Both the position numbers and the translations under genes were made by a program. From assembly GCF_041261445.1 (NCBI RefSeq), contig NZ_JBGCCU010000017.1, forward strand, positions 186,001-250,000: a stretch of DNA of 64,000 nucleotides, given 5' to 3'. Below the pieces are notes generated by a model. That model saw nothing but the letters and a program-made list of their open reading frames with translations. It made no database searches and was not told the DNA's origin. The stretch's first letter is position 1, and each line of letters begins with the position of its first letter. This document shows positions 33,230 to 42,116 of this stretch, piece by piece. This stretch comes from Catenulispora sp. EB89 (GTDB lineage: Bacteria > Actinomycetota > Actinomycetes > Streptomycetales > Catenulisporaceae).

Positions 33230-34186
33230 GTGAATGAGGGCACTGTCAAACTGTCGGGAACGCACACAGCCGGCGGCACCGCGGCGGGAGCGGATCCGAT
33301 GACACCTTCGGTGACACAGGAGATGAGGTACGTGATCGAGGAACGGGGGCGCATCGTGCGGGAAGCCGCGCGGGCAGCCGATCGGCTCCAACACGCTCTG
33401 GAGACCGGAGCGTCGGGACGCGGATCGGCACGGGATTCCGAACGGACCGGAGGCGGCCGCAAGGCTCCCGTCCACGGTTCGGCACCACTGGACGTGACGA
33501 TCCTGGACTGCCTGGTGCAGTCCTACGAGGTGGTGCTCGACGAGATCGACACCATGCGGCAGGCCCTGGCCGACCCGGCGGCGGCCACGGTGAACGTGCC
33601 GGTCCAGACCCTGCAGGCGGGGTTCGCCTTCCTCGCCGAACACCTCGACGAGGTCCCCGAGGAAGTCGGCGACACGGTGGCGATGACGTGCCGCAGGGAG
33701 CACGGCCGCTACGCCAGGACCCTGGCCGGCGCGTACGGCGAACGCTCTCGCCGCTGCCCCACCTGCGACCAGGCGAGCCTGCTCCCGGAGACGGCCGTCG
33801 CACCGGACGGCCGGGGGCACGTGCTGGTCTGCTCCACCCCGGAGTGCGATCCGGCGCCGGGCCGCTGGCGCCGCTTCGACCTCGTCCGGGACTCCGGCAT
33901 CATCCCCGGCGTCGACGGCGGCGCGCTGGTGAGTCTGAAGGAGCTCGCGGCGATGACCGGCATCCCGTACCGGACGCTGGACAGCGCGGTGCGCAGAGCG
34001 AAGATCGCGCCGGTGCCGACGTCGTCATCATCGAACTCGTCATCGAGTTCGGCGTCGGCGGCGGCTTCGGCGGCGGCCTCGACGAACGCCGGCGCCGCAA
34101 CGCGCCTGTTCCGTCTCGCGGACGTCCAGGCCCTCCCGGCGCTGCGCAGAGCCACGCGCGTCCGGCTCGGGGGGCTCCGCGACTGA
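33230..34186 (+). CDS. Zinc-ribbon plus HTH regulator-like protein
   Basis: About 318 residues from GTG 33230; an ATG at residue 24 is an equally possible start. The N-terminal half is helical (MRYVIEERGRIVREAARAADRL). Near residues 165-205 there is a zinc-ribbon-like CPTCDQ...CSTPECD. The segment VSLKELAAMTGIPYRTLDSAVRR near 233-256 is a MerR/excisionase-type HTH. A Ser/Ala run (about residues 263-285) separates a repeat of the DNA-binding theme at the C-terminus (RLFRLADVQAL). It diverges from WhiB and may control the tail cluster. Function is inferred. Confidence 0.6.
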   Translation: MNEGTVKLSGTHTAGGTAAGADPMTPSVTQEMRYVIEERGRIVREAARAADRLQHALETGASGRGSARDSERTGGGRKAPVHGSAPLDVTILDCLVQSYEVVLDEIDTMRQALADPAAATVNVPVQTLQAGFAFLAEHLDEVPEEVGDTVAMTCRREHGRYARTLAGAYGERSRRCPTCDQASLLPETAVAPDGRGHVLVCSTPECDPAPGRWRRFDLVRDSGIIPGVDGGALVSLKELAAMTGIPYRTLDSAVRRAKIAPVPTSSSSNSSSSSASAAASAAASTNAGAATRLFRLADVQALPALRRATRVRLGGLRD

Positions 34187-34231
34187 CCCGGCCCGGTCCG
34201 GTCCTGCCGTGCGTGTCCGGTCCTGCCGTGC

Positions 34232-34525
34232 CTAGTCCTGCCGGATGACGTCGCCGGCCTGCACCAGCGCGGCCACCGTGGCCACGACCAGATCGTACGA
34301 GTCCTGATCCACCAGCTCGTTCGCCAGGTAGCCCTTGAACATCCCGGTCAGAGTCACCAGCGCGGCGGTGAACCCGGCGTGCGCGGCGTCGTCGTTCAGA
34401 TCGGCGCCGTTCCTGGCACACGACGCCGCCACCGCGTCGGCCATCCGCCGGTCGGCGGCGGCCGCCGCCCCGGCGTCGTCCGGCATGGCGACATCCCGGA
34501 ATTCCGTTCCCCGAACAACTTCCAT
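34232..34525 (-). CDS. Hypothetical small helical protein
   Basis: A 97-residue protein, ATG start, no recognised family. It is acidic and predicted helical (ADRRMADAVAASCARNG, FTAALVTLTGMFKGYL). It lies between the HTH regulator and the CWB2 gene, convergent with the former. Coding bias looks normal for the window. Confidence 0.45.
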   Translation of the reverse strand: MEVVRGTEFRDVAMPDDAGAAAAADRRMADAVAASCARNGADLNDDAAHAGFTAALVTLTGMFKGYLANELVDQDSYDLVVATVAALVQAGDVIRQD

Positions 34526-34878
34526 CGTGTGAGGCCCCTAGTATCCAGCGTCGTCGACGTGTGATCCTTCTTCGCCCCCCGGCGCAGATCGCGCCCCAAC
34601 GGCTAGACCTGTCCACAAGGATGCGTCTCGGATCAATCGGCCGCAAGGGGAACGGGGCCGCGGCCCGCCGCGCCCCCGCCGGGCCCATCGGTCCGGCGCA
34701 TCCTACTTCAGGATGCTGTGAAAATTAAGGATTCGGCATGGTTGTGCATCCCGGTGGGCCGGAAATGCAAACAGTCGAACACCTTCCCGCCTGAGGAATC
34801 CTGGCGCTAATCTGAGCCGCCCACTTCAGAGGTTCTTGCACCGCGGTCGGAAACCGCGGCACGGGGAGGAAGATCACT
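34526..34878. other. Intergenic region before the CWB2 surface protein gene
   Basis: About 350 nt. An AT-rich patch at 34711-34735 (TGTGAAAATTAAGGATTCGG) probably contains the promoter; GGGGAGGAAG at 34862-34871 is the ribosome binding site for the TTG start at 34879. No gene is seen. Confidence 0.55.
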
Positions 34879-36957
34879 TTGACTCGCGACTCGAGGGCGG
34901 CCCGCGCCCTCACCGTGGCCGCCGCGGTCGGCGCCGCCACCGCCTCCGGCGTCTGGGGCCTCGCGGCGCCGGCGGCGAACGCCGCCTCCGGGGCGCCGCA
35001 CAACGGACAGCTCAGCTACAGCGAGGGCCAGAACTGGTACGCGGTCAACCCGGACGGGTCGGGGCAGCACATCGTCACCCCGTCCGGCACCGGCTTCAAC
35101 CCGACCGACGGCATCGCCTCGCCGGTGTTCTCGCCGGACGGGACGAAGGCGGTGTTCTCCGACGAGAACACCGGCGATCTGTGGATCTCGAACGCCGACG
35201 GCACCGGCGCCCGGCTGCTGGACAAGGCGACCGGCCAGCCCTTCGACGGCGTCAACCCCGCGGACCTCTACCCCCAGTGGATGGACGACGCTACGGTCGT
35301 GTTCGAGCGGAACAACAACGGCGGATCCTTCCAGATCAAGGCCGACGGCACCGGGCTCACCGCCTACAAGGCGCCCGGCGGGCTGACCGGCCAGCTGGTG
35401 TTCGGTCCCGGCGGCCTGGTCGCCGGGATCTCGAGCAACGCGTACACGTTCAACATCTCGATCTTCGACCCGGCCACGTCCAAGGTCGCGACGGTGACGA
35501 ACGCCGACTCGATCAGCTTCTCGCCGGACGGCAAGAAGATCGCCTACACCGTGTACGGCGGCGGGCACGGCACCGCGCAGATCATCATCGCGAACATCGA
35601 CGGCACGTCGCCGGCCAAGCTGACGAACGTCGCGGGCTCGACCTTCCACCCGGTCTGGTCGCCGGACGGCACCCAGATCGCGTTCCAGGAGCAGGCCTGG
35701 ATCTCGTCCAGCACCGGCGGCGACTGGGGCGGCAACAGCCTGGACGTGATCGCGGCCACCGGCGGGTCCCCGAAGGCCGTCGTCTCCAACGCCTCGATCG
35801 CCGGCGGATACCTGGACTGGGACAACGGACCGCTCTACTCCGGCCCGTCGTACACGCCGACCCCCTTCCTGCCGCCGGTCACCCGGCCCACGATCGACCG
35901 CCTCGGCGGCACCGACCGCGTCGACACCGCGGTGAAGGTGTCCGGCTACAACACCGCCGACCGCGGCACCCCCTTCTCCGACATGGCCGGCAACAGCGTC
36001 GCCAAGTCCGCGGTGATCGCCCGCGACGACCAGTTCGCCGACGCGCTGTCCGGCAACGCCCTGGCTGTCGCGAAGGCCGGCCCGCTGCTGCTGAGCGACC
36101 CGCACAAGCTCTCCCCCGAGGTGGCCAAGGAGCTGACCCGGATCCTGCCGCCCGGCGCCACCATCTACCTGCTGGGCGGCGAGAAGGCGCTGTCGCCTCA
36201 GGTGGCGGCGGATGTGACCGCCCTGGGCTTCAAGGTGGACCGGATCGGCGGCACCGACCGCTACGCGACCTCGGTCCGCATCGCGCAGACCATCGGCGGG
36301 ACCCCGGGCAGCGTGGCCATCGCCACCGGCGACAACTTCCCCGACGCGCTGACCGCGGGCGCCGGCGTCAACGGCAACCGCACCTCGCCGCAGCTGGGCA
36401 CCGGCGTCGTCCTGCTCACCCACGACGGCGTCATGCCGGCGGAGACCAAGTCCTACCTCGCGGGCATCAACCCCGACGTGAGCAAGGTCTACGCGGTCGG
36501 CGGCCAGGGCGTCACCGCGGTGGCCACCGGCGAGCCGGGCTGGCACGGCAAGGTCACCGACCTGGCCGGCCGCGACCGCTACGCCACCGCCGCTGCGGTC
36601 GCCGGCAGCACCATGTTCCAGGCCGGGAACGGCGGTCCGCTGGTTCCGGGTATCGCCACCGGGCAGAACTGGCCGGACGCGCTGTCCGGCGGCGCGCTGA
36701 CCGGTCGCTGGAACTCGCCGCTGCTGCTGGCCGACGGGCCGACGCTGCCGGCGGCCGAGCTGTCCTGGCTGAAGCAGCACGCTCCGCTGACCCGCACGGG
36801 TCCGAGTGCGCTGCTGATGGGTGCGCTGCCGGTGTTCGGCGGGCCGGCCGCCGTGCCGGACAGCGTGATCAAGCAGGTCGGCACCGCGCTGTACGGCGCG
36901 GGCAAGTACGACGTCTTCGTCAACCGGCACCTGGCGACTATCGCCGGACCGTTCTGA
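34879..36957 (+). CDS. Secreted beta-propeller protein with CWB2 repeats
   Basis: A 692-residue secreted protein from a TTG start after GGGGAGGAAG. Residues 1-38 form a signal peptide ending ANA. Residues about 45-320 carry TolB/PD40-type repeats (SPVFSPDGTKAVFSDE, ISFSPDGKKIAYTVYGG, PVWSPDGTQIAFQ). From about residue 338 come three cell-wall-binding CWB2 repeats, each with the RxGGTDRxxTA core (RLGGTDRVDTA, RIGGTDRYATS, LAGRDRYATA). CWB2 domains bind anionic wall polymer, so the protein should sit on the cell surface with the propeller exposed. It stands alone; role unknown. Confidence 0.88.
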   Translation: MTRDSRAARALTVAAAVGAATASGVWGLAAPAANAASGAPHNGQLSYSEGQNWYAVNPDGSGQHIVTPSGTGFNPTDGIASPVFSPDGTKAVFSDENTGDLWISNADGTGARLLDKATGQPFDGVNPADLYPQWMDDATVVFERNNNGGSFQIKADGTGLTAYKAPGGLTGQLVFGPGGLVAGISSNAYTFNISIFDPATSKVATVTNADSISFSPDGKKIAYTVYGGGHGTAQIIIANIDGTSPAKLTNVAGSTFHPVWSPDGTQIAFQEQAWISSSTGGDWGGNSLDVIAATGGSPKAVVSNASIAGGYLDWDNGPLYSGPSYTPTPFLPPVTRPTIDRLGGTDRVDTAVKVSGYNTADRGTPFSDMAGNSVAKSAVIARDDQFADALSGNALAVAKAGPLLLSDPHKLSPEVAKELTRILPPGATIYLLGGEKALSPQVAADVTALGFKVDRIGGTDRYATSVRIAQTIGGTPGSVAIATGDNFPDALTAGAGVNGNRTSPQLGTGVVLLTHDGVMPAETKSYLAGINPDVSKVYAVGGQGVTAVATGEPGWHGKVTDLAGRDRYATAAAVAGSTMFQAGNGGPLVPGIATGQNWPDALSGGALTGRWNSPLLLADGPTLPAAELSWLKQHAPLTRTGPSALLMGALPVFGGPAAVPDSVIKQVGTALYGAGKYDVFVNRHLATIAGPF

Positions 36958-36974
36958 TCGGTGCTCATCGGCCC

Positions 36975-37024
36975 TGATCCGCGCTGATCCACAGTGATCC
37001 GCGCTGATCCGGGCCGATCACGCC
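36975..37024. repeat. 10-bp phased TGATCC repeats downstream of the CWB2 gene
   Basis: Five units of about 10 bp, four beginning TGATCC (GCGC, ACAG, GCGC, GGGC tails) and the fifth CGATCA. The spacing equals one helical turn, so it may be a protein-binding array or simple slippage. It follows the CWB2 stop and lies before the MarR gene end. Confidence 0.8.
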
Positions 37025-37104
37025 GATCCACGCCGCGGGCGTCCAGCAGGGTCCTGATTCATCGGGCCCCACTGGACGCCGTCGCCGTTCCAGCCCCGCC
37101 TCGC

Positions 37105-37620
37105 TCAGGCCGGGCCCTCCAGCGTGATGAGCACGGAGCGCAGATCCTCGTTGATCCGGCGCTGGGCATCCGGCGGAATCGAGGCGAGCAGCGAGAACTC
37201 GGCATCGGTCTTGATCGAGAAGACCTCGAGCGCCCGTTCGTACCCGGCCGGTGTCAGGGTGACCAGTACGGAGCGCCGGTCGTTCGGGTCGACCTCCCGG
37301 ACCAGCCAGCCCTTGCCCTCCAGCCGGGCGACCCGGTTGGTGATGGCGCCCGAGGTCAGCTGCAGCTGGGCCATGAGCCGGCCGGCGGACAGCCGGTGGT
37401 CGGGCCCGGAGCGGATCAGGCAGGCGAGCAGTTCCAGCTCCCACAGCTCGATGCCGTGCGGCGCGAGCTCCCGTTTGATGTCCGTCTCCAGCCGGTGCGC
37501 GAGCCGGCGGAGACGGTAGGCCAGCGCCTTCGCCTCGGTCACGTCGGGCTCGTGCGTGCGCTCCATCGCCCCGATGAGCCGGTCGACGTAGTCCTGCTGC
37601 CCTGCTGAGCGCTGATCCAT
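37105..37620 (-). CDS. MarR-family regulator
   Basis: A 171-residue MarR protein. The winged HTH spans about residues 60-125 with LSAGRLMAQLQLTSGAITN RV-type recognition helix and DRRSVLVTLTPAG wing (DPNDRRS at about 110), typical for repressors released by phenolic or aromatic ligands. It follows the FAD monooxygenase gene on the same strand by 35 nt, so it is probably co-transcribed and represses that operon. The candidate operator is at 39240-39269. Confidence 0.88.
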   Translation of the reverse strand: MDQRSAGQQDYVDRLIGAMERTHEPDVTEAKALAYRLRRLAHRLETDIKRELAPHGIELWELELLACLIRSGPDHRLSAGRLMAQLQLTSGAITNRVARLEGKGWLVREVDPNDRRSVLVTLTPAGYERALEVFSIKTDAEFSLLASIPPDAQRRINEDLRSVLITLEGPA

Positions 37621-37655
37621 CGGTTCCGCCCTCTCGTGTCATCGGCCGCGCGGCA

Positions 37656-39206
37656 TCATACGGAGACGAGACCTTCGCTGGGAGCCGTGGGCCGGGTCCA
37701 GGCGGCGACGGCGGCCGACAAGGATTCGGCCAGGGCTTCGGCCGAGTCGGTCGCGTACGCGACATGGCCGTCCGGCCGGATCAGCGCGGCACGCACCGTG
37801 GCCCACACACCGGTGTGCCGCCGCGCGGAGCGCACCTCGACCCGCGCGCCGCCCAGCTCAGTCAGAGCACTGTCATCGCCGAAGTCGAGCAGCATGAACC
37901 GGTCAGGCCGCAGCGACCGCACCAGCCCCTCGCCACCGAGAACGGCATCAGGCGCCTTCGTACCGACCAGCGGATGACTCCCCTCGGGCTGCGGGTAGTG
38001 GACCGCGAGTCCGGAGAGCCAGCCCGACAGCTCCTCGGAAACCTCGCCGCCGCGCGCGATGAAGCCGCTGAACTTCTCGCGCAGCGCCCGACCCGCGGGG
38101 CTGAAGGTGTGCATCAACGCGTCCTGCGCCAGCGTGTCGTCCAGCAGGCGGTGCGCGACGTGCCGGCGCTCGGCGTCGTACGCCGCCGGGCCGCTGATCA
38201 CGTGCTCCGGCGCCCAACCGGCCACCTCGGCGGCAAGCTTCCAGGCCAGGTTGGTGGCGTCCTGCAGGCCCACGTTCAGGCCCTGGCCGCCCGCCGGCAG
38301 GTGCACGTGAGCGGCGTCGCCGACGAGCAGCACCCGCCCGAGCCGGTACTGCTCCGCGTACCGGCTGCTGTTGCTGGCCCTCGCGAGCGACAGCGCGTTG
38401 CGGACGCCGAAGTCCGTGCCGCACACCCGCTTCAAGGCAGCCCGCAACTCCTCGACCGTGAGCGGCTCGCCCTGCCGGCGCCGCACCTCGTACGCGGACA
38501 GGCCCACGTCACCGACCTCGACCCCGAAGACCCGGTAGACACCACCGGGCAGCGGCATGACGCCGACCAGGCCCGCATCGTGGCGCCAGAAGTACTCCGC
38601 CTCGGTGAACAGCTCGGCGAGTTCGACATCTGCGACGAAGTTGAGAGTGGAAGGCGGGTTCCCGGGAAAGCCGATGCCGACAGCCTTCCGGACCGTGCTG
38701 TGCGCACCGTCGGCGCCCACGACGTAGCGCGCCGCGCGTGTCGTCTCCGATCCGTCGGCGCCGACCACCGTGACCAGCACCGGTTCGTCCGAAGGGGACT
38801 CGGGCTGGGACACGGCCTTCACCTCGGTCCCGTAGTGCACCGGCACGGACCGCGCGCGCAGGTGGTCGGCGAGCACGTGCTCGGTACGCCACTGCGGGTT
38901 CATCAGCACGAACGGGAAAGGCGTGTCGAGGCCGGTGTAGTCCAGCCGGCTCGGCAGCGTCGCGAAGTGCGTCCTCGGCACCTTCCTCCCCTCGCCGAGC
39001 AGCACGTCGCTCACCCGCCGACCGTCCCCGACGTCGAGCATCGAGAGCACCTCCAGCGTGCGCGGATGCATCGTCGTGGCCTTCGAAACCGTGCTCGGCC
39101 CCGGATTGCGCTCGTACACCTCCACCCGCACCCCCGCGGCGTCCAGCAGTGCCGCACTCATCAGACCCACCGGGCCGCCGCCGACCACCAGCACGTCGAG
39201 CTCCAC
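37656..39206 (-). CDS. FAD-dependent aromatic monooxygenase
   Basis: A 516-residue class A flavoprotein hydroxylase. Motifs: dinucleotide-binding VGGGPVGLM (residues 8-16), DG motif YVVGADGAHSTVRK (161-174) and GD motif LVGDAAHVHLPAGGQGLNVG (294-313). Members hydroxylate phenolic or polyketide substrates or inactivate rifamycin/tetracycline-like drugs using NAD(P)H and O2. The C-terminal thioredoxin-like region (about 400-516) is present, as in phenol-hydroxylase-like and rifampicin-type enzymes. A MarR gene follows in the same operon, suggesting induction by an aromatic compound. Confidence 0.88.
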   Translation of the reverse strand: MELDVLVVGGGPVGLMSAALLDAAGVRVEVYERNPGPSTVSKATTMHPRTLEVLSMLDVGDGRRVSDVLLGEGRKVPRTHFATLPSRLDYTGLDTPFPFVLMNPQWRTEHVLADHLRARSVPVHYGTEVKAVSQPESPSDEPVLVTVVGADGSETTRAARYVVGADGAHSTVRKAVGIGFPGNPPSTLNFVADVELAELFTEAEYFWRHDAGLVGVMPLPGGVYRVFGVEVGDVGLSAYEVRRRQGEPLTVEELRAALKRVCGTDFGVRNALSLARASNSSRYAEQYRLGRVLLVGDAAHVHLPAGGQGLNVGLQDATNLAWKLAAEVAGWAPEHVISGPAAYDAERRHVAHRLLDDTLAQDALMHTFSPAGRALREKFSGFIARGGEVSEELSGWLSGLAVHYPQPEGSHPLVGTKAPDAVLGGEGLVRSLRPDRFMLLDFGDDSALTELGGARVEVRSARRHTGVWATVRAALIRPDGHVAYATDSAEALAESLSAAVAAWTRPTAPSEGLVSV

Positions 39207-39239
39207 AGCCGTCTCCCATCCCTCACAGAACCCTGATTC

Positions 39240-39269
39240 GTTCTATGAACATGAAGATAATGAACGTTC
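39240..39269. promoter_or_regulatory. Candidate MarR operator upstream of the monooxygenase
   Basis: Two palindromes, GTTC-TAT-GAAC (39240-39250) and GAACGTTC (39262-39269), about 20 bp apart, one or two helical turns, in an AT-richer patch 34 nt before the monooxygenase start. The sharing of GAAC half-sites suggests one regulator. Confidence 0.5.
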
Positions 39270-39328
39270 GTGGAAGTGGCAAGAGTGTCTGACGCCCCGA
39301 GGCACGGCTATAGCAAGACTCTGATTTA

Positions 39329-40771
39329 TCAGGACGCTGTGAACACCGCGTCGACCCAGTAGTTGTTCCCGTTCCCCCCGGCGCCGGGGAACGTCGTCGA
39401 GCTCCCATAGCCGTAGGTCCCGTCGCCCTGGCTGCTGGTGTTCGCCGGCGCGGTCAGCGGATAGGCCTGGTGCGCGTAGGAGAAGTAGCCGGTCGTGTAG
39501 GAGTAGTGCCCGACCGGTGCGTGGTACGAGGCGACGTACGTGGTCCCGGCGGTGACGGCCACCGGAGTCCCGAACGTCACGGTCTGCCAGCCGGTCGCGG
39601 ACTCGTTGGAGAAGGTGCCGGTCGCCAGGGCGGTGCCGGTGTTGCTCCAGAGGGTCCCGGTGTGGGTCCCGGTGTTCGTCGAACCCTTATAGAAGCGAAC
39701 GCCCGTGACGGTCCCGTTTACCGCCGGGACGAAGCGGACGCCGAGCTCCACGGAGTTGGGGTCGGTGGAATCAGCCACCGCCGGGTCCGCGCCGGACGAG
39801 AACAGCGAGCAAGGACACGTATACGGCGGCGGAGTGGTACCGATGGTGAAGTTCCAGGTGCTCGGGCCGGTCATGGCGTTGCCCCAGGCGTCCGTGGCCT
39901 GGACCGAGGCGGTGTAGGTCACGCCTGCCAGGAGTTGGGTTCCCGGGGTGAACGTCACGGTGCTGTCGTCCGCGCTGTAGCCGACGGTGCCGGGGACCTG
40001 CGTCCCGGCGGCGTCGGCCAGGCCGAACTGCACGCTGCCGCGGTCCACCGGCGCGGAGAAGGTGGCGCTGACCGTGCTCACGCCGGACACCTGGGTGGCG
40101 TTGTCGTCGGGGGTGTTGGCGGTGACCGTCGGCGCGGCGGTCGGCACGCCGCCGTCGTCGAAGACCACGTCGACCCAGTAGTTGGCGGCGTTGTAGCTGG
40201 AGCCCGGGAACGCTGCGGCGCCGGCGTCGCTGTAGACGCCATTGCCACCCGCAGAAGCGTCGGACGGCGCGGTGATCGGCGCCGTGCCGGCCGGGCCGTT
40301 CAGGAAGTAGCCGACGCTGTAGGCGTAGTGCCCCTTCGGCGCGTAGTACGACGCGATGTACGTCGCACCGGCACGCACCGGCACCGGCGTGGAGAACATC
40401 AGCGTCTGCCAGCCGGTGGCGGTCTCGCCGGTGAACGTGCCGGTCGCCAGGAGCGCCCCGTCGGACGTCCACAGCGATCCCGTGTGCGTACCGGTGTTGG
40501 CGCTCGACTTGTAGAAGCGCACCCCCTGGATCCAGCCCGCGTCCGACGGCACCACCTTGACGCCGAGCACGACCGGGAAGTACGTGCCGGAATCAGGGTC
40601 GTCCGGCGTGGCGGACGCCGGGAAGACGGAGCAGGCGCACTGCGCCCGGGTCTGCGCCAGCGCGGTTCCGCCCGCCGCTATCTGGCCGCCGGCCGCGGCC
40701 GCGAGGGCCAGCAGGAGGGCGGCGAAGCCCGCTCGGACGCGCGCACCCCGGCGCGATGTGGACGCGATCAT
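39329..40771 (-). CDS. Secreted protein with two DUF4082 domains and an Ig-like domain
   Basis: About 480 residues from ATG 40771 (GAGGGGGT site upstream). An N-terminal signal peptide (residues about 1-40, FAALLLALAAAAGGQIAAGG) precedes two DUF4082 domains (residues about 45-205 and 335-480). Both contain the conserved GVRFYKSxxNTGTHTGxLWxxxG pattern and ATGWQ core, and each begins with a cysteine-containing CSVFP or CSLFS motif. A central Big_5-type Ig domain lies between them. DUF4082 proteins are beta-sandwiches of unknown function, often linked to carbohydrate-active proteins. It is monocistronic. Confidence 0.85.
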   Translation of the reverse strand: MIASTSRRGARVRAGFAALLLALAAAAGGQIAAGGTALAQTRAQCACSVFPASATPDDPDSGTYFPVVLGVKVVPSDAGWIQGVRFYKSSANTGTHTGSLWTSDGALLATGTFTGETATGWQTLMFSTPVPVRAGATYIASYYAPKGHYAYSVGYFLNGPAGTAPITAPSDASAGGNGVYSDAGAAAFPGSSYNAANYWVDVVFDDGGVPTAAPTVTANTPDDNATQVSGVSTVSATFSAPVDRGSVQFGLADAAGTQVPGTVGYSADDSTVTFTPGTQLLAGVTYTASVQATDAWGNAMTGPSTWNFTIGTTPPPYTCPCSLFSSGADPAVADSTDPNSVELGVRFVPAVNGTVTGVRFYKGSTNTGTHTGTLWSNTGTALATGTFSNESATGWQTVTFGTPVAVTAGTTYVASYHAPVGHYSYTTGYFSYAHQAYPLTAPANTSSQGDGTYGYGSSTTFPGAGGNGNNYWVDAVFTAS

Positions 40772-40957
40772 TCCAGAACCCCCTCGATACGGGAACAACC
40801 CGCTCGAACCAGCGGGCACCGGCACCGACCCGGATATCCGAGCACAGTAGGCGAGACTCGGCGGCTAAGTAAGTATTCTGATATTGCGGGGTTCGTGCCA
40901 GTACGGCCGGGTGCCCCGGCAGGGACAGCGATCACGAGCGGTCAAGGAGAGACGCCG

Positions 40958-41467
40958 ATGCCCCGGACCGAACCGACCACGGAACTCCACGAGGGATTCA
41001 GCGAGCCCGGCGCCACACCCCCGCCGTGGACCGAGGTCTCCGAACTGCTGACGGACAGCGAGATGTTCTGGCTGGCGACGGTGCGCGCGGACGGCCGGCC
41101 GCATGTGACGCCGCTGCCCGCCGTCTGGCTCGACGGGACGCTCCACTTCTGCACCGGCGCCCACGTGCAGAAGACCAGGAACCTGGAGGCCAACGCGCAC
41201 TGCGTCCTCACCGCGGGCCCCAACCGGTTCCGCTCCGGCCTCGACGTGGTCGTCGAGGGGGAAGCCGTCCGCGTCACCGACGCCAAGCAGCTGCCGCTCC
41301 TGGCCGCGCTGTGGAAGTCCAGGCTCGACTGGGACTACGAGGTCACCGAGGACGGGTTCCGCGACGTGTTCGGCAGGCCCGTCCTCGTCTTCGGCGTCAG
41401 CCCGGCGAAGGTCCTCGTGTTCGGCAAGGGCCCTTACAGCCAGACCCGGTACCGCTTCACCGTCTAG
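40958..41467 (+). CDS. Pyridoxamine 5'-phosphate oxidase-family protein
   Basis: About 169 residues, ATG start with AAGGAGA seven nt upstream. The split-barrel flavin-binding fold is visible in MFWLATVRADGRPHVTPLPAVW (parts of residues 35-56), TLHFCTGAHVQKTRNLEAN and VVVEGEAVRVTD. Family members bind FMN, F420 or haem; the F420/FDOR-B type is common in actinobacteria. The exact cofactor and substrate are unclear. It stands alone, and its last 11 nt overlap the convergent membrane-protein gene end. Confidence 0.82.
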   Translation: MPRTEPTTELHEGFSEPGATPPPWTEVSELLTDSEMFWLATVRADGRPHVTPLPAVWLDGTLHFCTGAHVQKTRNLEANAHCVLTAGPNRFRSGLDVVVEGEAVRVTDAKQLPLLAALWKSRLDWDYEVTEDGFRDVFGRPVLVFGVSPAKVLVFGKGPYSQTRYRFTV

Positions 41468-42116
41468 CCGTCGGGGTCGCGGAGGCGCCGGGCCGGGTCG
41501 TGGCACCGGCCGAGGGCGAGGTGCTCGGCGGCGTGAGGGCGGACGGCGCCTGAGTGGTGGGGGCGGTGCGCGGCGGATTGTGAATGGGGGACACCGGTTC
41601 GGAGCGCGTGGTGGTGGGCGCGGAGGAGGGCCCGGAGGCGGAAGTGCTGGCGCTTGCCAGGGGCCCGGTCGAGGTGGACGTCGTGGCGGGCGGTGTCGTC
41701 GGGGGCTGCGACGTGTGGGGCGTCGTACCGCTGGTATTGCCGGTCGTGGCGCCGGTCGTGACTCCGGTAGTCGCCTCGCTCGTCGGGCCGGTCGCGTGCA
41801 CCCCCGGACCGAGCGGCGCCACCGGGCCGGGACCGGCGGCGCTGCCGGACGGCCACAGGGCGATGGTGATCGCGGTGGCGGTCATCGCGGCACCCGCGCC
41901 GGCGGTGGCCACGGCGCGCACCAGGCGGCGGCGCGCGGCGCGGCGGCGGATCTGCTGGAAGGTGCCGGGCAGTGGGGCGAGCACCGAGACGCCGGGGCGC
42001 AGCAGCACGGTCAGTTCGTCGCCGGCCTCGCCGCCGTAGCCGCCGGAACCGTTGTCGCCGAAGTCGTCGAAGTCGTCGCCGTCGCCGTCGTCCGCGGGCT
42101 CAATGAGTGTGATCAA
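41457..42116 (-). CDS. Membrane protein paired with an ECF sigma factor
   Basis: A 219-residue protein: acidic N-terminus (residues 1-32), a basic stretch RRRAARRRLVR, one transmembrane segment near residues 68-90 (GAGAAMTATAITIALWP) and a long Thr/Ser/Pro-rich extracellular tail. It overlaps the end of the ECF sigma gene by 17 nt, so it is coupled to it. The topology fits an anti-sigma or sigma-associated membrane protein, but no zinc-binding anti-sigma motif is seen. The C-terminal end overlaps the convergent PPOX gene by 11 nt. Confidence 0.65.
   Translation of the reverse strand: MITLIEPADDGDGDDFDDFGDNGSGGYGGEAGDELTVLLRPGVSVLAPLPGTFQQIRRRAARRRLVRAVATAGAGAAMTATAITIALWPSGSAAGPGPVAPLGPGVHATGPTSEATTGVTTGATTGNTSGTTPHTSQPPTTPPATTSTSTGPLASASTSASGPSSAPTTTRSEPVSPIHNPPRTAPTTQAPSALTPPSTSPSAGATTRPGASATPTARR

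Noticed and set aside
34807-36930. Minus-strand 707-codon frame opposite the CWB2 gene
   Set aside because: No family resemblance; the plus-strand protein has a signal peptide and conserved repeats.
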